This document shows positions 1 through 10,396 of a stretch of 52,020 bases of DNA, piece by piece (the stretch's first letter is position 1; each line of letters starts with the position of its first letter). A model generated the notes under the pieces. It searched no databases and was not told where the DNA came from. It saw nothing but the letters and a program-made list of their open reading frames with translations. The stretch is from Cyanobacteria bacterium UBA2566. Its GTDB lineage: Bacteria > Cyanobacteriota > Cyanobacteriia > Cyanobacteriales > Desertifilaceae. The stretch is taken from assembly GCA_002340255.1 (NCBI GenBank), contig DDLS01000153.1, positions 1-52,020 on the forward strand. The letters are read 5' to 3'. The position numbers and the translations under genes were made by a program.

Positions 1-177
1 CAGAGTGACAAAAGAGGGGTATAGTTCCACGCTTCTGTCGTTCTTCCTCCCCAGAGGGTATATTCCCGCTTGTGATGAGACCATCGCAGCTTTATTGATT
101 CACCTTTTCACCAAGGCGATCTCGATCTCCGAAAATGACAGAAGAAGGATAGAGAACAATCGCCATATAATATAGGA

Positions 178-486
178 TTAAAGGTTACTTTGAAATTCTT
201 CAAGTAAATCCATTAAATTTAACTGTGCTTGCATGGGCATTAAATCTAATAGGGGAATTTGCCTGCGTCCTCCCCCTAACTTTACAGTTATCTCTTGCAA
301 AATTTCCAACACTTTGTTTTCTTCGAGCTGCTCTTCTGCTAATAAAGGATAGAGGCGCTCGGCTAAAGGGGTATGAAGATGGGCATCATTGAGATAAAGA
401 TGCCATTTGGCAATATCCATATAGACATTTTCACCGATTTCTGCCGCTAAGTTTTCAATGGCTTCTGTGGGATAGTTGCGACTCAT
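178..486 (-). CDS. DUF3181 family protein
   Basis: A 102-residue soluble protein. The N-terminal half (AAEIGENVYMDIAKWHLYL, then LHTPLAERLYPLL) matches my memory of DUF3181, a small conserved cyanobacterial family of unknown function. No signal peptide, membrane helix or catalytic motif is visible. It is divergent from the cyclase gene that follows; the 117-base gap between them is AT-rich and could hold both promoters. The ATG is preceded on the minus strand by a GGAGGA-type ribosome site, which supports this start. The function is unknown; the family call is fairly sure. Confidence 0.85.
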   Translation of the reverse strand: MSRNYPTEAIENLAAEIGENVYMDIAKWHLYLNDAHLHTPLAERLYPLLAEEQLEENKVLEILQEITVKLGGGRRQIPLLDLMPMQAQLNLMDLLEEFQSNL

Positions 487-603
487 GAATGTTCCTCCTC
501 TTCAGTATTGGAGATCGGGTAATAGTCAATTATACAACCACTACTTATTGACGAAACTTAAATATATGTTAAAACAGACCTACTAGAGTGGATCGATAAC
601 CGG

Positions 604-2067
604 ATGGATAACTTCCTTCATAAATTAATTCAAGAATCAAACTCTTTTTTTTATAAACATACTATTGTTTGCCTGATTCTATTATTTTGTTTGAGTATTG
701 GTATCGGTTTAGCAAATACCTATGAAATGTCATCAAATTTAATTGAAGATCAAGCAATATCAACAGCAATTTCCTATTCTAATTTAATCCAAGAAGCTAG
801 AAATTTGTATAGTTCTGAGGTGGTCGATCGCGCCCAAGATGTTGATGGCATTTCTGTTTCTCATGATTATCTAAATATTACAGGTGCAATTCCTTTACCC
901 GCAACGTTCTTGATGAAGTTAGGATGGAAGATTGGCGAACAAAATACGGGGATGATGGTTAAGCTCTATAGTGACTATCCTTTTCGCGGTGGCCAAGCGA
1001 TGATCAAACAAACCATTAGCGATCGATTTGAGCAAGATGCTTTATCCGCCCTAAGAAAGAGACCGAATGAACCCTATTACCGATTTGAAAAAATGGCAGG
1101 ATATTCATCTTTACGATATGCCCAAGCAGACATTATGGAGCCAACTTGTGTTGCTTGTCATAATACCCATCCAGATAGCCCAAAAACAGATTGGAAAATA
1201 GGAGATGTACGTGGGATTTTAGAGATTATTTTACCTTTAGATGAGTTTATTGAAGAAACTCATGAGCATTTAAAGGAAACATTGATGATGCTGTTGTTTC
1301 ACTCGATTTTGGCTCTTTCAGCGATTGCTGTCGTGATTAATCGATTGCGCCAAACGTCGAAAGAGCTGGAAAGGCGAGTGGTTGAACGAACCGCTCAACT
1401 CCAAGAAGCGAATAAAGAACTCGAAAGTGAACAACAAAAATCCGATCGCCTCTTGCTCAATATACTTCCCAAACCGATCGCTGACCAATTGAAGCAGGGC
1501 CATAATCCGATCGCCGAATGGTTTCCTGAAGTTACAATTTTATTCGCAGATATAGTGGGATTTACGAAGTTAGCCTCGTCAATTTCTGCACCTACATTAG
1601 TCAATTATCTCAATGAAATTTTTTCGTCCTTTGATTATTGGGCAGATGAGTATCAGTTGGAAAAAATTAAAACCATTGGGGATAATTATATGGTCGTGGG
1701 AGGTGTACCCACCAATCGACCAAATGTGGCGATCGCTGTAGCGGAAATGGCGCTGAAAATCCAAGAAGAGGTGTTTAAGTTTAATCTGAAACACCAAACC
1801 CTGCTCACTATCCGCATTGGGATCAATACCGGGCCAGTTGTGGCTGGGGTGATTGGTAAGAAAAAATTTATTTATGACCTTTGGGGCGATGCGGTGAATA
1901 TTGCCAGCCGAATGGAATCCCATTGTCTACCTGGGAAAATACAGGTAACAAAAGAAACCTATAATGCATTGAGAGATGACTACCAGTTAGAAAAGCGAGG
2001 TGAGATTGAGGTCAAAGGCAAAGGAAAAATGACTACCTATTTTCTGGAAGGGCGAATAACTCCATAG
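604..2067 (+). CDS. Membrane adenylate cyclase with DUF3365 (heme c-type) sensor domain
   Basis: 487 residues. A membrane helix near residues 18-36 is followed by an extracytoplasmic DUF3365 (Tll0287-like) domain holding the c-type heme motif CVACH at about 182-186. A second membrane helix lies near 229-247, then a coiled-coil signalling helix (about 250-290), then a class III nucleotide cyclase domain. That domain has the metal-binding ILFADIVGFT motif, EKIKTIGDNYM, and YDLWGDAVNIASR. The Lys and Asp in the last two motifs are the residues that select ATP over GTP, so cAMP is the likely product. By inference it senses a redox state or small ligand through heme and makes cAMP. It is monocistronic by spacing. 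Confidence 0.9.
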   Translation: MDNFLHKLIQESNSFFYKHTIVCLILLFCLSIGIGLANTYEMSSNLIEDQAISTAISYSNLIQEARNLYSSEVVDRAQDVDGISVSHDYLNITGAIPLPATFLMKLGWKIGEQNTGMMVKLYSDYPFRGGQAMIKQTISDRFEQDALSALRKRPNEPYYRFEKMAGYSSLRYAQADIMEPTCVACHNTHPDSPKTDWKIGDVRGILEIILPLDEFIEETHEHLKETLMMLLFHSILALSAIAVVINRLRQTSKELERRVVERTAQLQEANKELESEQQKSDRLLLNILPKPIADQLKQGHNPIAEWFPEVTILFADIVGFTKLASSISAPTLVNYLNEIFSSFDYWADEYQLEKIKTIGDNYMVVGGVPTNRPNVAIAVAEMALKIQEEVFKFNLKHQTLLTIRIGINTGPVVAGVIGKKKFIYDLWGDAVNIASRMESHCLPGKIQVTKETYNALRDDYQLEKRGEIEVKGKGKMTTYFLEGRITP

Positions 2068-2254
2068 GGCGATGAATCTTCCTGAGCGATCACCACTCTA
2101 TAGAATCGCCATTGACTTCAGACAATAAACTCTTGCTCAGTCAGCCTTTGAGCTATTAATAGATCCTTAAAAGAGCCTAAGATTGCTCTGCAAAGGTCAA
2201 AAAGCTGATACAATCCCTCAAAGTGCTTAAGTAATTTTGATAAAAGGTTCCTGG

Positions 2255-3190
2255 ATGACCAACTACAGTAGTTCTGAAGCCATAGCCGATCTTAATCGCC
2301 GAAGAGTGATTAACACGATCACCTTAACCCTGCCTAGAATAGGGTTCATTGTGGCGATCGCCGCAGTAATCTGGTGGGAAAAAGGGGTGACTCCCCTTGA
2401 TATCGCCTTACTCGTCGGTTTTTACATCCTCACCATTCTAGGGGTGAGTGTAGGATATCATCGCTTATTCTCCCATAAAGCGTTTAAGACTGGACCCATT
2501 CTGAAAGCCCTGATCGGTATTGCTGCTTGTATATCGACTCAAGGAACAATTGCCAGTTGGGTAAGCCACCATCGCCAGCATCACCTATACAGCGATCAAC
2601 CTGGAGATGTTCATTCGCCCCACCTACATGGCAAAAGCTTCTGGGGACAACTGCAAGGATTTTGGCATGGTCATTTTGGTTGGATGGTTGGTGCAACTTG
2701 GGTGGAACCCTTACCCTATATCAATGACTTAAAAAGCGATCGCATTGTGCAAATAGTCGATCGCTGGTGTTTAATCTGGATTGTACTGGGTTTAGCGCTC
2801 CCGGCGGCCATTGAAGGAGCCATTTGTGGATCTTGGGAAGGCGCTCTGCGAGGGCTGATCTGGGGCGGAGCTTTACGAATTATGCTCAGTTTCCAAGGAA
2901 CCCTCTCCGTTAACTCGATTTGCCATTTGTGGGGGACTCAACCCTTCAAGACTGGAGACTTCAGCCGCAATAATCCCCTGATTGCCATTATTACTCTAGG
3001 GGAAGGTTGGCACAATAACCATCATGCTTTTCCTTACTCTGCCCGGTTTAGCATGAATTGGTGGCAAGTCGATTTTTCTTGGTGGGTGATTGCCCTGCTG
3101 CAACGCCTGGGTTTAGTCTGGGATGTTAAATTCCCTTCGGATCAAGATATTGAGCGCAAGCAACAGGAAAATGCTGTTCTGGCTAATTAG
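2255..3190 (+). CDS. Acyl-lipid/acyl-CoA delta-9-type fatty acid desaturase
   Basis: About 311 residues. It has the three histidine clusters of membrane di-iron desaturases: HRLFSH (box 1), HHRQHH (box 2) and HNNHH (box 3, in GEGWHNNHHAF). Hydrophobic segments lie around residues 25-65, 165-195 and near box 3. Length and box spacing fit the DesC-type delta-9 desaturases that put the first double bond into acyl chains of membrane lipids, using ferredoxin in cyanobacteria. A TTG six codons upstream (2237) also opens the frame, but the ATG at 2255 sits behind an AAAAGG site and gives the usual N-terminus. Regiospecificity is inferred. Confidence 0.88.
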   Translation: MTNYSSSEAIADLNRRRVINTITLTLPRIGFIVAIAAVIWWEKGVTPLDIALLVGFYILTILGVSVGYHRLFSHKAFKTGPILKALIGIAACISTQGTIASWVSHHRQHHLYSDQPGDVHSPHLHGKSFWGQLQGFWHGHFGWMVGATWVEPLPYINDLKSDRIVQIVDRWCLIWIVLGLALPAAIEGAICGSWEGALRGLIWGGALRIMLSFQGTLSVNSICHLWGTQPFKTGDFSRNNPLIAIITLGEGWHNNHHAFPYSARFSMNWWQVDFSWWVIALLQRLGLVWDVKFPSDQDIERKQQENAVLAN

Positions 3191-3477
3191 CTCCTAGTTC
3201 TTGCTTCACCCTCTTCTGTCACTTTGGGACAAAGGGGGATGAAATTCTAATTATTGATGATATGTTAGCGATCGCAGCACTCTTACCTAGTTTGGGAAGT
3301 GGCGATCGCCCGTATTTAATCTCCCCTGTGTGATCGAGCACAATGCAGCACTTTTCTGTACTATCAGCTACATTGACTGTTTTTAACGATAGGCAGAATA
3401 GTTAAAAGCTCCATCAAATTATTATTTGCTCCCCCTATCTCCCTATCAAAGCACAAAGCACTGTACATGCTATTCCT

Positions 3478-4521
3478 TTATCTACCCGCCCCTTTTGCCT
3501 CTTCGATCCAGCGATCGAACTGCTCTTGATTATCCTTCACCCATTCTTGAGCCAGACGGCGCATATCTTCCGTCGTATTCTGCCCTCCTTTAATCCGTAA
3601 ACTTGCCTCATTCATATCTTCCAGGGGAATTTGCACCAACTCAAACCAGCGTTTAGCTACTGGATTATCCGCTATAAATTTTGGGTTAGATATCACTTTC
3701 TGAGTTGGTCTAGAAAAACCAAGATTCTTTCCATTAAATGTAGTATCCTCCTCAGTTAAATCAGTAATATATTCTGGGGAAGAAGTAAAAGGAACTTCTA
3801 ACCAAATCACATCCTCATTTAGCTTTAAAATGACAAAAATCCAATGGGGATTATAGGCATAATATAAAATAGATTCTCCTTCTTCATAACGAGTAATAGC
3901 ATCCGCCAATAAAGCCACATAACTTCCTTGATCGTGTTCCACTGTATCTTGAAGTTCATACTCCTTAATGTGATGATTGATCCCCAACTCACAACCCCAA
4001 CCCGGATTACATCCAGTTAAATTTGCTTTACCATCACTATCCAAATCAAACAGTTTGGCAATTTCTGGATCTTGAAGCTGCTCTATATTATAAATTTCAT
4101 ATTTATCTGCTGTCTTTTTATCAATCAGATATCCTTGAGTTGCTGATGGAATTAAAAGCCCTAACCCGATTAACTTTTCTTCCCCACCAGCATTTTCAAA
4201 AAAAAGTTCATGCCCAGGTTGATAATAAACAACGCTATAATCTAAATCTCCGTTAGCAACAGCAATGTAAATTGCTGGATATTCCAGCTCTTTTACTGGA
4301 TCGATTTTATAACCTAGCGTTTCTAGACCTAAATTAACAACCTGAGTTTGAAAACTTTCCTCAACCCAGCTACTATGTCCCGAACGAATAGTTACCTCTT
4401 CCAGTGACAAGTTACCCCTCGAATCACTAGATTCAGATGTAGGTTGACAGGACATTAATCCAAGCAACACAGACATAAAAGCAGTGAGTATGATAAATTT
4501 TTGAGAGAATTGGATAGTCAT
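3478..4521 (-). CDS. Glycine betaine/proline-type ABC substrate-binding lipoprotein, copy 1
   Basis: 347 residues. The signal peptide ends in a lipobox (LLGLMSC, Cys at about 25), so this is a membrane-anchored periplasmic lipoprotein. The mature part resembles the OpuAC/ProX type II binding fold: VTIRSGHSSWVEESFQT at the start, a lysine-rich ligand loop, and AKRWFELVQIPLEDMNEASLRI near the end. Tryptophans expected for quaternary-amine binding are present. No ABC permease or ATPase is in the window. It is the last of three tandem paralogues and is very similar to the next gene upstream, pointing to recent duplication. The ligand is inferred, not shown. Confidence 0.82.
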   Translation of the reverse strand: MTIQFSQKFIILTAFMSVLLGLMSCQPTSESSDSRGNLSLEEVTIRSGHSSWVEESFQTQVVNLGLETLGYKIDPVKELEYPAIYIAVANGDLDYSVVYYQPGHELFFENAGGEEKLIGLGLLIPSATQGYLIDKKTADKYEIYNIEQLQDPEIAKLFDLDSDGKANLTGCNPGWGCELGINHHIKEYELQDTVEHDQGSYVALLADAITRYEEGESILYYAYNPHWIFVILKLNEDVIWLEVPFTSSPEYITDLTEEDTTFNGKNLGFSRPTQKVISNPKFIADNPVAKRWFELVQIPLEDMNEASLRIKGGQNTTEDMRRLAQEWVKDNQEQFDRWIEEAKGAGR

Positions 4522-4675
4522 GAGATTCCTAATAGAGGAGAAGACGAAGCAAAGGATTATGAGTATAGCGATTCTCTCTTCTCTAGAGTATAGCTTGAAA
4601 CCTTAGACTCTAAGCAATGCTAGCTATTGTGTATTCAAAGCGCTATATAGGTTAAGCCGCATCGATTATACTCGT

Positions 4676-5719
4676 TTATTCACTGGCTCCTTTTGCCTCT
4701 TCAATCCAGCGATCAAACTGCTCTTGATTTTCACTCACCCACTCTTGTGCCATACGGCGTAGATCTTCTGCTGTATTCTCCCCTTCTTTAATCCGTAAAC
4801 TTGCTTCATTCATATCTTCCAGAGGAATTTGCACCAATTCAAACCAGCGTTTTGCAACTGGATTATTTTCTAAAAACATCGGGTTAGATATAACTTGCTG
4901 AGTATTGGCAGGTAACCCAAGATTTTTACCCTCAAATGTAGTATCTTTTTCTGAAAGATCGCTCGAATCTCCTGGTAAAGAAGTAAAAGGGACTTCTAGC
5001 CAAATCACATCTTCACCTGGCTTTAACACAGCACTAATCCAATGGGGATTATAGGTATAATAGAAGATTGGTTCTTCCTCTTCATAACGAGTCATTGCAT
5101 CAGCTAATAAAGCCGTATAACTTCCTTGATCGTGCTCTACTGTATCTTGAAGTTTATAGGCTTCAATATGATGATTTGTGGTTAGCTCACAACTCCAACC
5201 TGGATTACATCCAGTTAAATTTGCTTTTCCATCTCCATCAAAGTCAAACAATTTAGCAATTTCTGGATCTTGAAATTGTTCTAGATTAGAAATATTGTAC
5301 TCCTCTGCTGTTTTTTTATCAATCAGATATCCTTGGAGTCCTGATGTCGTTAAAAGCCCCAAACCGACTAATTTTTCTTCACCACCAGCATTCTTAAAGA
5401 AATCATTATGCCCCGGTTGATAATACACAACGCTATAATCTAAATCTCCATTGGCAACAGAAAGATAAACTGCTGGATACTCCAATTCTTTTACTGGATC
5501 GATGGTATAGCCTAGCTTTTCTAGACCTAGATTGACAATTTGAGTTTGAAAACTTTCCTCAACCCAGCTACTATGTCCAGAACGAATAGTTACCTCTTCG
5601 AGGGATAAGTTACCGCTCGAACCACTAGGTTCAGATGTGGTTTGACAGGACATTAATCCAAGCAATAGAGACATAAAAGCCGTGAATATGATATTTTTTT
5701 GAGAGGGTTTAATAGTCAC
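4676..5719 (-). CDS. Glycine betaine/proline-type ABC substrate-binding lipoprotein, copy 2
   Basis: 347 residues, the same length as copy 1 and collinear with it without visible gaps. Signal peptide and lipobox LLGLMSC are followed by the same EEVTIRSGHSSWVEESF start. Differences cluster in surface segments and around the ligand-lid region (for example TTSGLQGYLIDKKTAEEYN against IPSATQGYLIDKKTADKYE). The 154-base gap to copy 1 is long enough for its own promoter. The pair may differ in ligand or affinity; this is inference. An ABC transporter would have to be supplied from elsewhere in the genome. Confidence 0.82.
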   Translation of the reverse strand: MTIKPSQKNIIFTAFMSLLLGLMSCQTTSEPSGSSGNLSLEEVTIRSGHSSWVEESFQTQIVNLGLEKLGYTIDPVKELEYPAVYLSVANGDLDYSVVYYQPGHNDFFKNAGGEEKLVGLGLLTTSGLQGYLIDKKTAEEYNISNLEQFQDPEIAKLFDFDGDGKANLTGCNPGWSCELTTNHHIEAYKLQDTVEHDQGSYTALLADAMTRYEEEEPIFYYTYNPHWISAVLKPGEDVIWLEVPFTSLPGDSSDLSEKDTTFEGKNLGLPANTQQVISNPMFLENNPVAKRWFELVQIPLEDMNEASLRIKEGENTAEDLRRMAQEWVSENQEQFDRWIEEAKGASE

Positions 5720-5793
5720 GATATTCTAAATCAGACATTGCAAAATAATGATAACAATTTTGATCTATATTTATCTATTTATCTTCATAAAAT

Positions 5794-6825
5794 TTATTGA
5801 TTTGCTCCTTTCGCTTCAGCCAACCATTGATCGAACTGCTCTTGATTTGCACTCACCCATTCTTCTGCTAAACGGCGGATATCCTCCTGAGAATTTTCAC
5901 CTTCTTTAATCCGTAAACTTATTTTATCCATATCTGGAAGGGGGATTTGTACCCTCTCAAACCAACGTTTTGCAATGGGATAATTGTCTGCAAAGGTTTT
6001 ATTAATCACCATATTCTGTTGGCTTCCTGGAAACCCTGTATTTTTGCCATTAAATGTAGTCTCTTGTGCGGTTAAATTACTCAATCCTTCTGGGAGAGAG
6101 GTAAAAGGAACTTCTAACCAAACCGCTTCTTGATCCGTTTCTAAAATGGCAAATATCCAATGGGGATTATAGGCATAGAATAAAATGGGTTTTCCTTGTT
6201 CATAACGAGTAATTACATTAGCCAGAAGAGCAGTATAATTTCCTCGATCTTGTTCAACGGTATCTTCGAGTTCGTAGGCTTGGATGTGATGATCGATCAT
6301 CGCTTCGCAACTCCAACCTGTATTACATCCCGCTAAATTGGCTTTTCCATTTCCATCTAAATCGAATAGTTTTGCCAGTTGTGGATCTTTCAATTGAGCA
6401 ATGTTATTAATTCCATATTGATCGGCTGTTTTCTTGTCAATTCTGTATCCTTGGCTTCCTTCAGGAATCAACAATCCTGAGATCTCCAATTTTTCATTAC
6501 CACCAGCATTTTCAAAAAAATCTTTATGGGCTGGGTTATAATAGATGACCGTATAATCGAGGTCGCTATTAGCCAGAGAAATATAGATAACAGAGTAATC
6601 TAGTTCTTTGACGGTATCTATAGTGTAACCCAATTTTTCTAGTCCCAAATTTACAACTTCTGTTTGAAAACTTTCTTCCACAAAACCACTATGGGCGGCT
6701 CTAATCGTAACGGGTTCAGAATGTTTATCGGCTCTTTGGGTGGGTTGGCAGGCGATTAATCCTATCATTAGGGAAAGAGTTGTAGGAATTAATCGGGATT
6801 TTAACATTGATATTCTTTTATTCAT
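5794..6825 (-). CDS. Glycine betaine/proline-type ABC substrate-binding lipoprotein, copy 3
   Basis: 343 residues and the most diverged of the three copies, but with the same architecture: lipobox (LMIGLIAC), VTIRAAHSGFVEESFQT, CNTGWSCEAMIDHHI, and AKRWFERVQIPLPDMDKISL. The first ATG overlaps the stop codon of the glycosyltransferase upstream by 8 bases, suggesting translational coupling. A second ATG at 6807 (MLKSRL) would give a shorter, equally good signal peptide with no overlap, so the start is uncertain. Ligand binding is inferred from the family; no transporter core is adjacent. Confidence 0.8.
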   Translation of the reverse strand: MNKRISMLKSRLIPTTLSLMIGLIACQPTQRADKHSEPVTIRAAHSGFVEESFQTEVVNLGLEKLGYTIDTVKELDYSVIYISLANSDLDYTVIYYNPAHKDFFENAGGNEKLEISGLLIPEGSQGYRIDKKTADQYGINNIAQLKDPQLAKLFDLDGNGKANLAGCNTGWSCEAMIDHHIQAYELEDTVEQDRGNYTALLANVITRYEQGKPILFYAYNPHWIFAILETDQEAVWLEVPFTSLPEGLSNLTAQETTFNGKNTGFPGSQQNMVINKTFADNYPIAKRWFERVQIPLPDMDKISLRIKEGENSQEDIRRLAEEWVSANQEQFDQWLAEAKGANQ

Positions 6826-9800
6826 TTTGTAAGATGGTTTCTTTCACCATTGCCAAGTGTTTCGGCAACTGTTTTTGGTTGTCAAATAAACGATTCACTC
6901 GTGCGTAAGCATTTCCGCGTAAACGATTGGCATAGTCAGTTTCGATCGCCTCCACCAAGACGTTGGCTAAGGCTTCTGGATCGCCAGGACGCACCAAATA
7001 CCCTTCGTGGCGATCGCCGATCATCTCCGGTATCCCAAACACATTCGTGCTGACAATTTTTAACTCAAACGCCATCGCTTCTAAAACCACCCTCGGAAAA
7101 GACTCTTCAAAACTGGTACATACAAATATATCGGTTAAGCCAAAAAAGTCAAACACATAGCGCGTTTCTGGATACATTTTCACGTAATCCAGCTTTAGCC
7201 TCTCTTGCACTTGACGCAAATAGTCAAGATAGATAATTTCGCGAGTTCCCACAATCAGAAACTCTAGGTTCTTAAACTGCGAGACTGGATAAATCTTCTC
7301 TAATTGCTTAATGGCTTCTAAGAAAATATGCTGTCCTTTACGCTCGCACGTTGTTCCAATCACCGAAATCACTGTTTTTTCTTCAGAAATCCCATATTTC
7401 TGCCGTAAATAAGATTTGCTATTACTTTGGCGAAACTCGGCAATTTTTTCTAAATTCATGCCTCCAGGAATCGTCCGAAAACGGCCGTGAATATCGAGAT
7501 CGTGGAAAATTTGCCGCGTGGCATCAGCGACAAAGATAACCCGCGATGCATTCTGAAAACAACGCTCCAATAAACCCCGCATCACTTGTGGAGGAGAGTC
7601 ACCAAAAAAGTTTCGTAAACTGCGCTCAACGGTGCAACTTTCATGGATATGCCAAATACTCGGTAAGCCAAACAATTGGGCTAATTCTATTCCCCAAAAA
7701 CCGACCATCGTATTGGACATCACCAGATCGAACTCGGTCATATCTAGGACTTTTCCCACCTGTTGGAGACGCTGATGGTAGGTTTCTAGGCTATTATCGA
7801 CCCGTTGCAGATTATCTTCAATCAGTTTAACCGGAATATTAAGCGCTTCGTAATCGTTGCGTAACGGTCCATCGACGAGGGAAACAACATTAACTTGGCA
7901 TTCTCCCGACTCGACAAAATGCTTGGCAAAATTGTAAGCCATTAAGGGAGCGCCTTCGAGGGCTAAATTGTGGGTAACCAGAAGAATTTTTATCCCGGAA
8001 ATTCGACGACTATGGACATAGTGAAGGGGATTTAAATCCATAGTCATGGAGTCGATATTAATATTGGAGTTAATGTAAGGGTCTTTTTTCCCCTGATATC
8101 GCTCCATAAAATTTAGGTGTTCCTTGGGATTATAATAGTCTCCCCGTGAAGCACTTCCTTGATGAATGAGGGTAGCTTGAGGGGTATAAACGATCCGCTT
8201 ACCGGTTTCTTGCACCCGTAAACAATAGTCCACATCATTGAGTTCTAAGCCCAATTTTTCCCGATCAAATCCCCCGATTTGATGGTAAAGTTCGGTGGAT
8301 GTAAGCAAACAGGCTCCGGTAACGGCAGAGACATTTCGGGTGGTGTGGGGATAGAAGAGATAACCGAGTTCTTCTTTGCGTAACCCGTGGAATAAATGAC
8401 CGGCTAATCCACCATTGGGGCCGATACAAACGCCGGCATGTTGTAGGGTATTATCAGGATAAAGGAGGCGAGCGCCAACGACTCCGACTCCTTCAATGGA
8501 CATCCATCCCACCATGTCTTCGAGCCAACCGGGGGCGATCGCCGTAATATCATTGTTAAGCTGCAACATGAGGGGCGTTTTCACCTGTGCAGCACCAAGA
8601 TTCACTAAGCGAGAATAGTTAAAGCCCTCCCGTCCGCTTAAACTGGGGTCAGGGCGTTGGGTTCTAATCACCTGATAGGTTAATTTGAGGTCTCCTAGGG
8701 AGGTTAAAGAACCATTTTCCAGTTGACTAAAAAATTCTTCTGTCTTGGGTTCCGTAGACTGATCGTCAACAATAATCACTTGCACGTAGCGCGGATCTAC
8801 AGTTTTCTCCAAACTAGCAATACATTCCGATAAGATTTCCGTGCGATCGCGAGTCGGAATCACAATGGTAACGGGATTTTCCACTAAAATTGAAGCATCC
8901 CATTCCAACTGATGCAAACATAACCCGTACTTGGTGGCTAAAGCCGGTAAAAAGGGTTTCGCCTTTAAATTGCGTCGCTCCAGAGTATCAGAAATTGCTC
9001 GATAGGCACTATCAAAGACATAGGTTTTCTGCGTTCCCTTCGATGCCGTACTTTCCGGGTGGACGCGCCAATGATAACAGACGTGGGGAATATGACGTAC
9101 CCTATCCATCGTCGTCTTTTCCCGCACCCGCAGGTAAAGATCGATATCCTGCGCTCCCTCTAAACCCGATCGCAGTCCTCCCACCTCGTCAATTAAGCGC
9201 TTGCGAATGACGGCTAAATGGTGGGTATAATTGTGGGCGATCGCCATTTCTGGACTCCAAACCCCCTTCATTTGGTATCCATAACGCTCTCCTGTCGGCG
9301 TAATTTTGTCCTCATCCGTATACATCCAATCCACATCCGGGTATTGGTCTACACATTCTGCTACATGTAGTAGCGCATCGGGAGATAACAGGTCATCATG
9401 GTCTAAAAGGGCGATATAGTCCCCCGTTGCCACCTCTAGAGCTGAATGGGTCGCCTTGACAATATGGCCATTTTCGGTTCTAAATACAACTTTGATCCGA
9501 GAATCTGATGCTTGCGCTTCGGTCAAAACTTGCTTAACATGAGGTTGAGTCGAGGCATCATCCGCCAAACATAATTCCCAGTTGGGATAAATTTGCGCTT
9601 GTACTGAGGCGATCGTTTCTTCTAAAAAGCCCTTCGGTGGATTGTAAACGGGAACAACTACACTGATTTTTACACCCGTTTTTTCTAAATGTTGTGCCGA
9701 CTCTGCCATCAATTCCCGCACCTTAGCCGTTAAGCGATTATGATCTAGCCAACGCTGATAGGGGTCTTCCTGTTGCCAAGGATGAATAATCGTAGAATAG

Positions 9801-10396
9801 GATACAAATTCCTGAGTTTGGGTTTGGTCGTAGTAGCGCTTAACAAACCGAATCCAAACCAGAGGAGATAAGGGAATTCCCCCGCGCTGTTTATAAGCTA
9901 GAACCGCCTTAGTCATAAACCCAGAAATCATCTGGGAAACTTTCAGTTTTGGCGGACGCTCGTACACATTTTGAATCGTAATAGTACGGGCAAAACAACA
10001 GACTGAATCTCCATTCTCTAAATTCGCCATAATCTTGATGGCAATCTCCCCAGAATAATTGGGTTCAATGGGTAAATTCCAGCCAAAGCCACTATTCTCA
10101 GCCGAGGGAGCATCAATAAACGCTTGCGCTACATCGGGACGAGGCTCTCCATAGGTGATAGTTTCTTCCCTACTCTCATCTTGAATCAGCGTCAGCGACT
10201 CAATCGCGTGACGATGATGAAACACCCAACCCGCAATTCGCAATACCCCACTGACGTTGCGTTCAATGGCATTTGGACTTTCTAAAAACCCCTGGAGGTC
10301 TCCCGTGGGATTGACTTCTAGGTTGGGAGAGCGCTTCAGTAAAGCCTTCAGGGGCGCTTTCACCGTCTGTATCAGGGGGTTCAGGGATTTTTTCAT
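6818..10396 (-). CDS. Multidomain glycosyltransferase (GT2-GT2-GT4)
   Basis: About 1192 residues. Counted from a GTG five codons upstream: an N-terminal beta-rich region (40-150), a GT2 domain from about 249 (KISVVVPVYNPP; later DHDDLLSPDAL as the DXD-like site), a second GT2 from about 517 (VTIVIPTRDRTEILSECIA; GGFDREKLGLELNDVDYC), and a GT4-like domain from about 810 (KILLVTHNLALEGAP; SFEESFPRVVLEAMA). This layout is typical of enzymes that build O-antigen-like or exopolysaccharide chains on the cytoplasmic face of the membrane. The ATG at 10396 (MKKSLNP) is preferred to the GTG at 10411. Its end overlaps the lipoprotein gene downstream. Sugars and acceptor are unknown. Confidence 0.88.
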   Translation of the reverse strand: MKKSLNPLIQTVKAPLKALLKRSPNLEVNPTGDLQGFLESPNAIERNVSGVLRIAGWVFHHRHAIESLTLIQDESREETITYGEPRPDVAQAFIDAPSAENSGFGWNLPIEPNYSGEIAIKIMANLENGDSVCCFARTITIQNVYERPPKLKVSQMISGFMTKAVLAYKQRGGIPLSPLVWIRFVKRYYDQTQTQEFVSYSTIIHPWQQEDPYQRWLDHNRLTAKVRELMAESAQHLEKTGVKISVVVPVYNPPKGFLEETIASVQAQIYPNWELCLADDASTQPHVKQVLTEAQASDSRIKVVFRTENGHIVKATHSALEVATGDYIALLDHDDLLSPDALLHVAECVDQYPDVDWMYTDEDKITPTGERYGYQMKGVWSPEMAIAHNYTHHLAVIRKRLIDEVGGLRSGLEGAQDIDLYLRVREKTTMDRVRHIPHVCYHWRVHPESTASKGTQKTYVFDSAYRAISDTLERRNLKAKPFLPALATKYGLCLHQLEWDASILVENPVTIVIPTRDRTEILSECIASLEKTVDPRYVQVIIVDDQSTEPKTEEFFSQLENGSLTSLGDLKLTYQVIRTQRPDPSLSGREGFNYSRLVNLGAAQVKTPLMLQLNNDITAIAPGWLEDMVGWMSIEGVGVVGARLLYPDNTLQHAGVCIGPNGGLAGHLFHGLRKEELGYLFYPHTTRNVSAVTGACLLTSTELYHQIGGFDREKLGLELNDVDYCLRVQETGKRIVYTPQATLIHQGSASRGDYYNPKEHLNFMERYQGKKDPYINSNINIDSMTMDLNPLHYVHSRRISGIKILLVTHNLALEGAPLMAYNFAKHFVESGECQVNVVSLVDGPLRNDYEALNIPVKLIEDNLQRVDNSLETYHQRLQQVGKVLDMTEFDLVMSNTMVGFWGIELAQLFGLPSIWHIHESCTVERSLRNFFGDSPPQVMRGLLERCFQNASRVIFVADATRQIFHDLDIHGRFRTIPGGMNLEKIAEFRQSNSKSYLRQKYGISEEKTVISVIGTTCERKGQHIFLEAIKQLEKIYPVSQFKNLEFLIVGTREIIYLDYLRQVQERLKLDYVKMYPETRYVFDFFGLTDIFVCTSFEESFPRVVLEAMAFELKIVSTNVFGIPEMIGDRHEGYLVRPGDPEALANVLVEAIETDYANRLRGNAYARVNRLFDNQKQLPKHLAMVKETILQNE

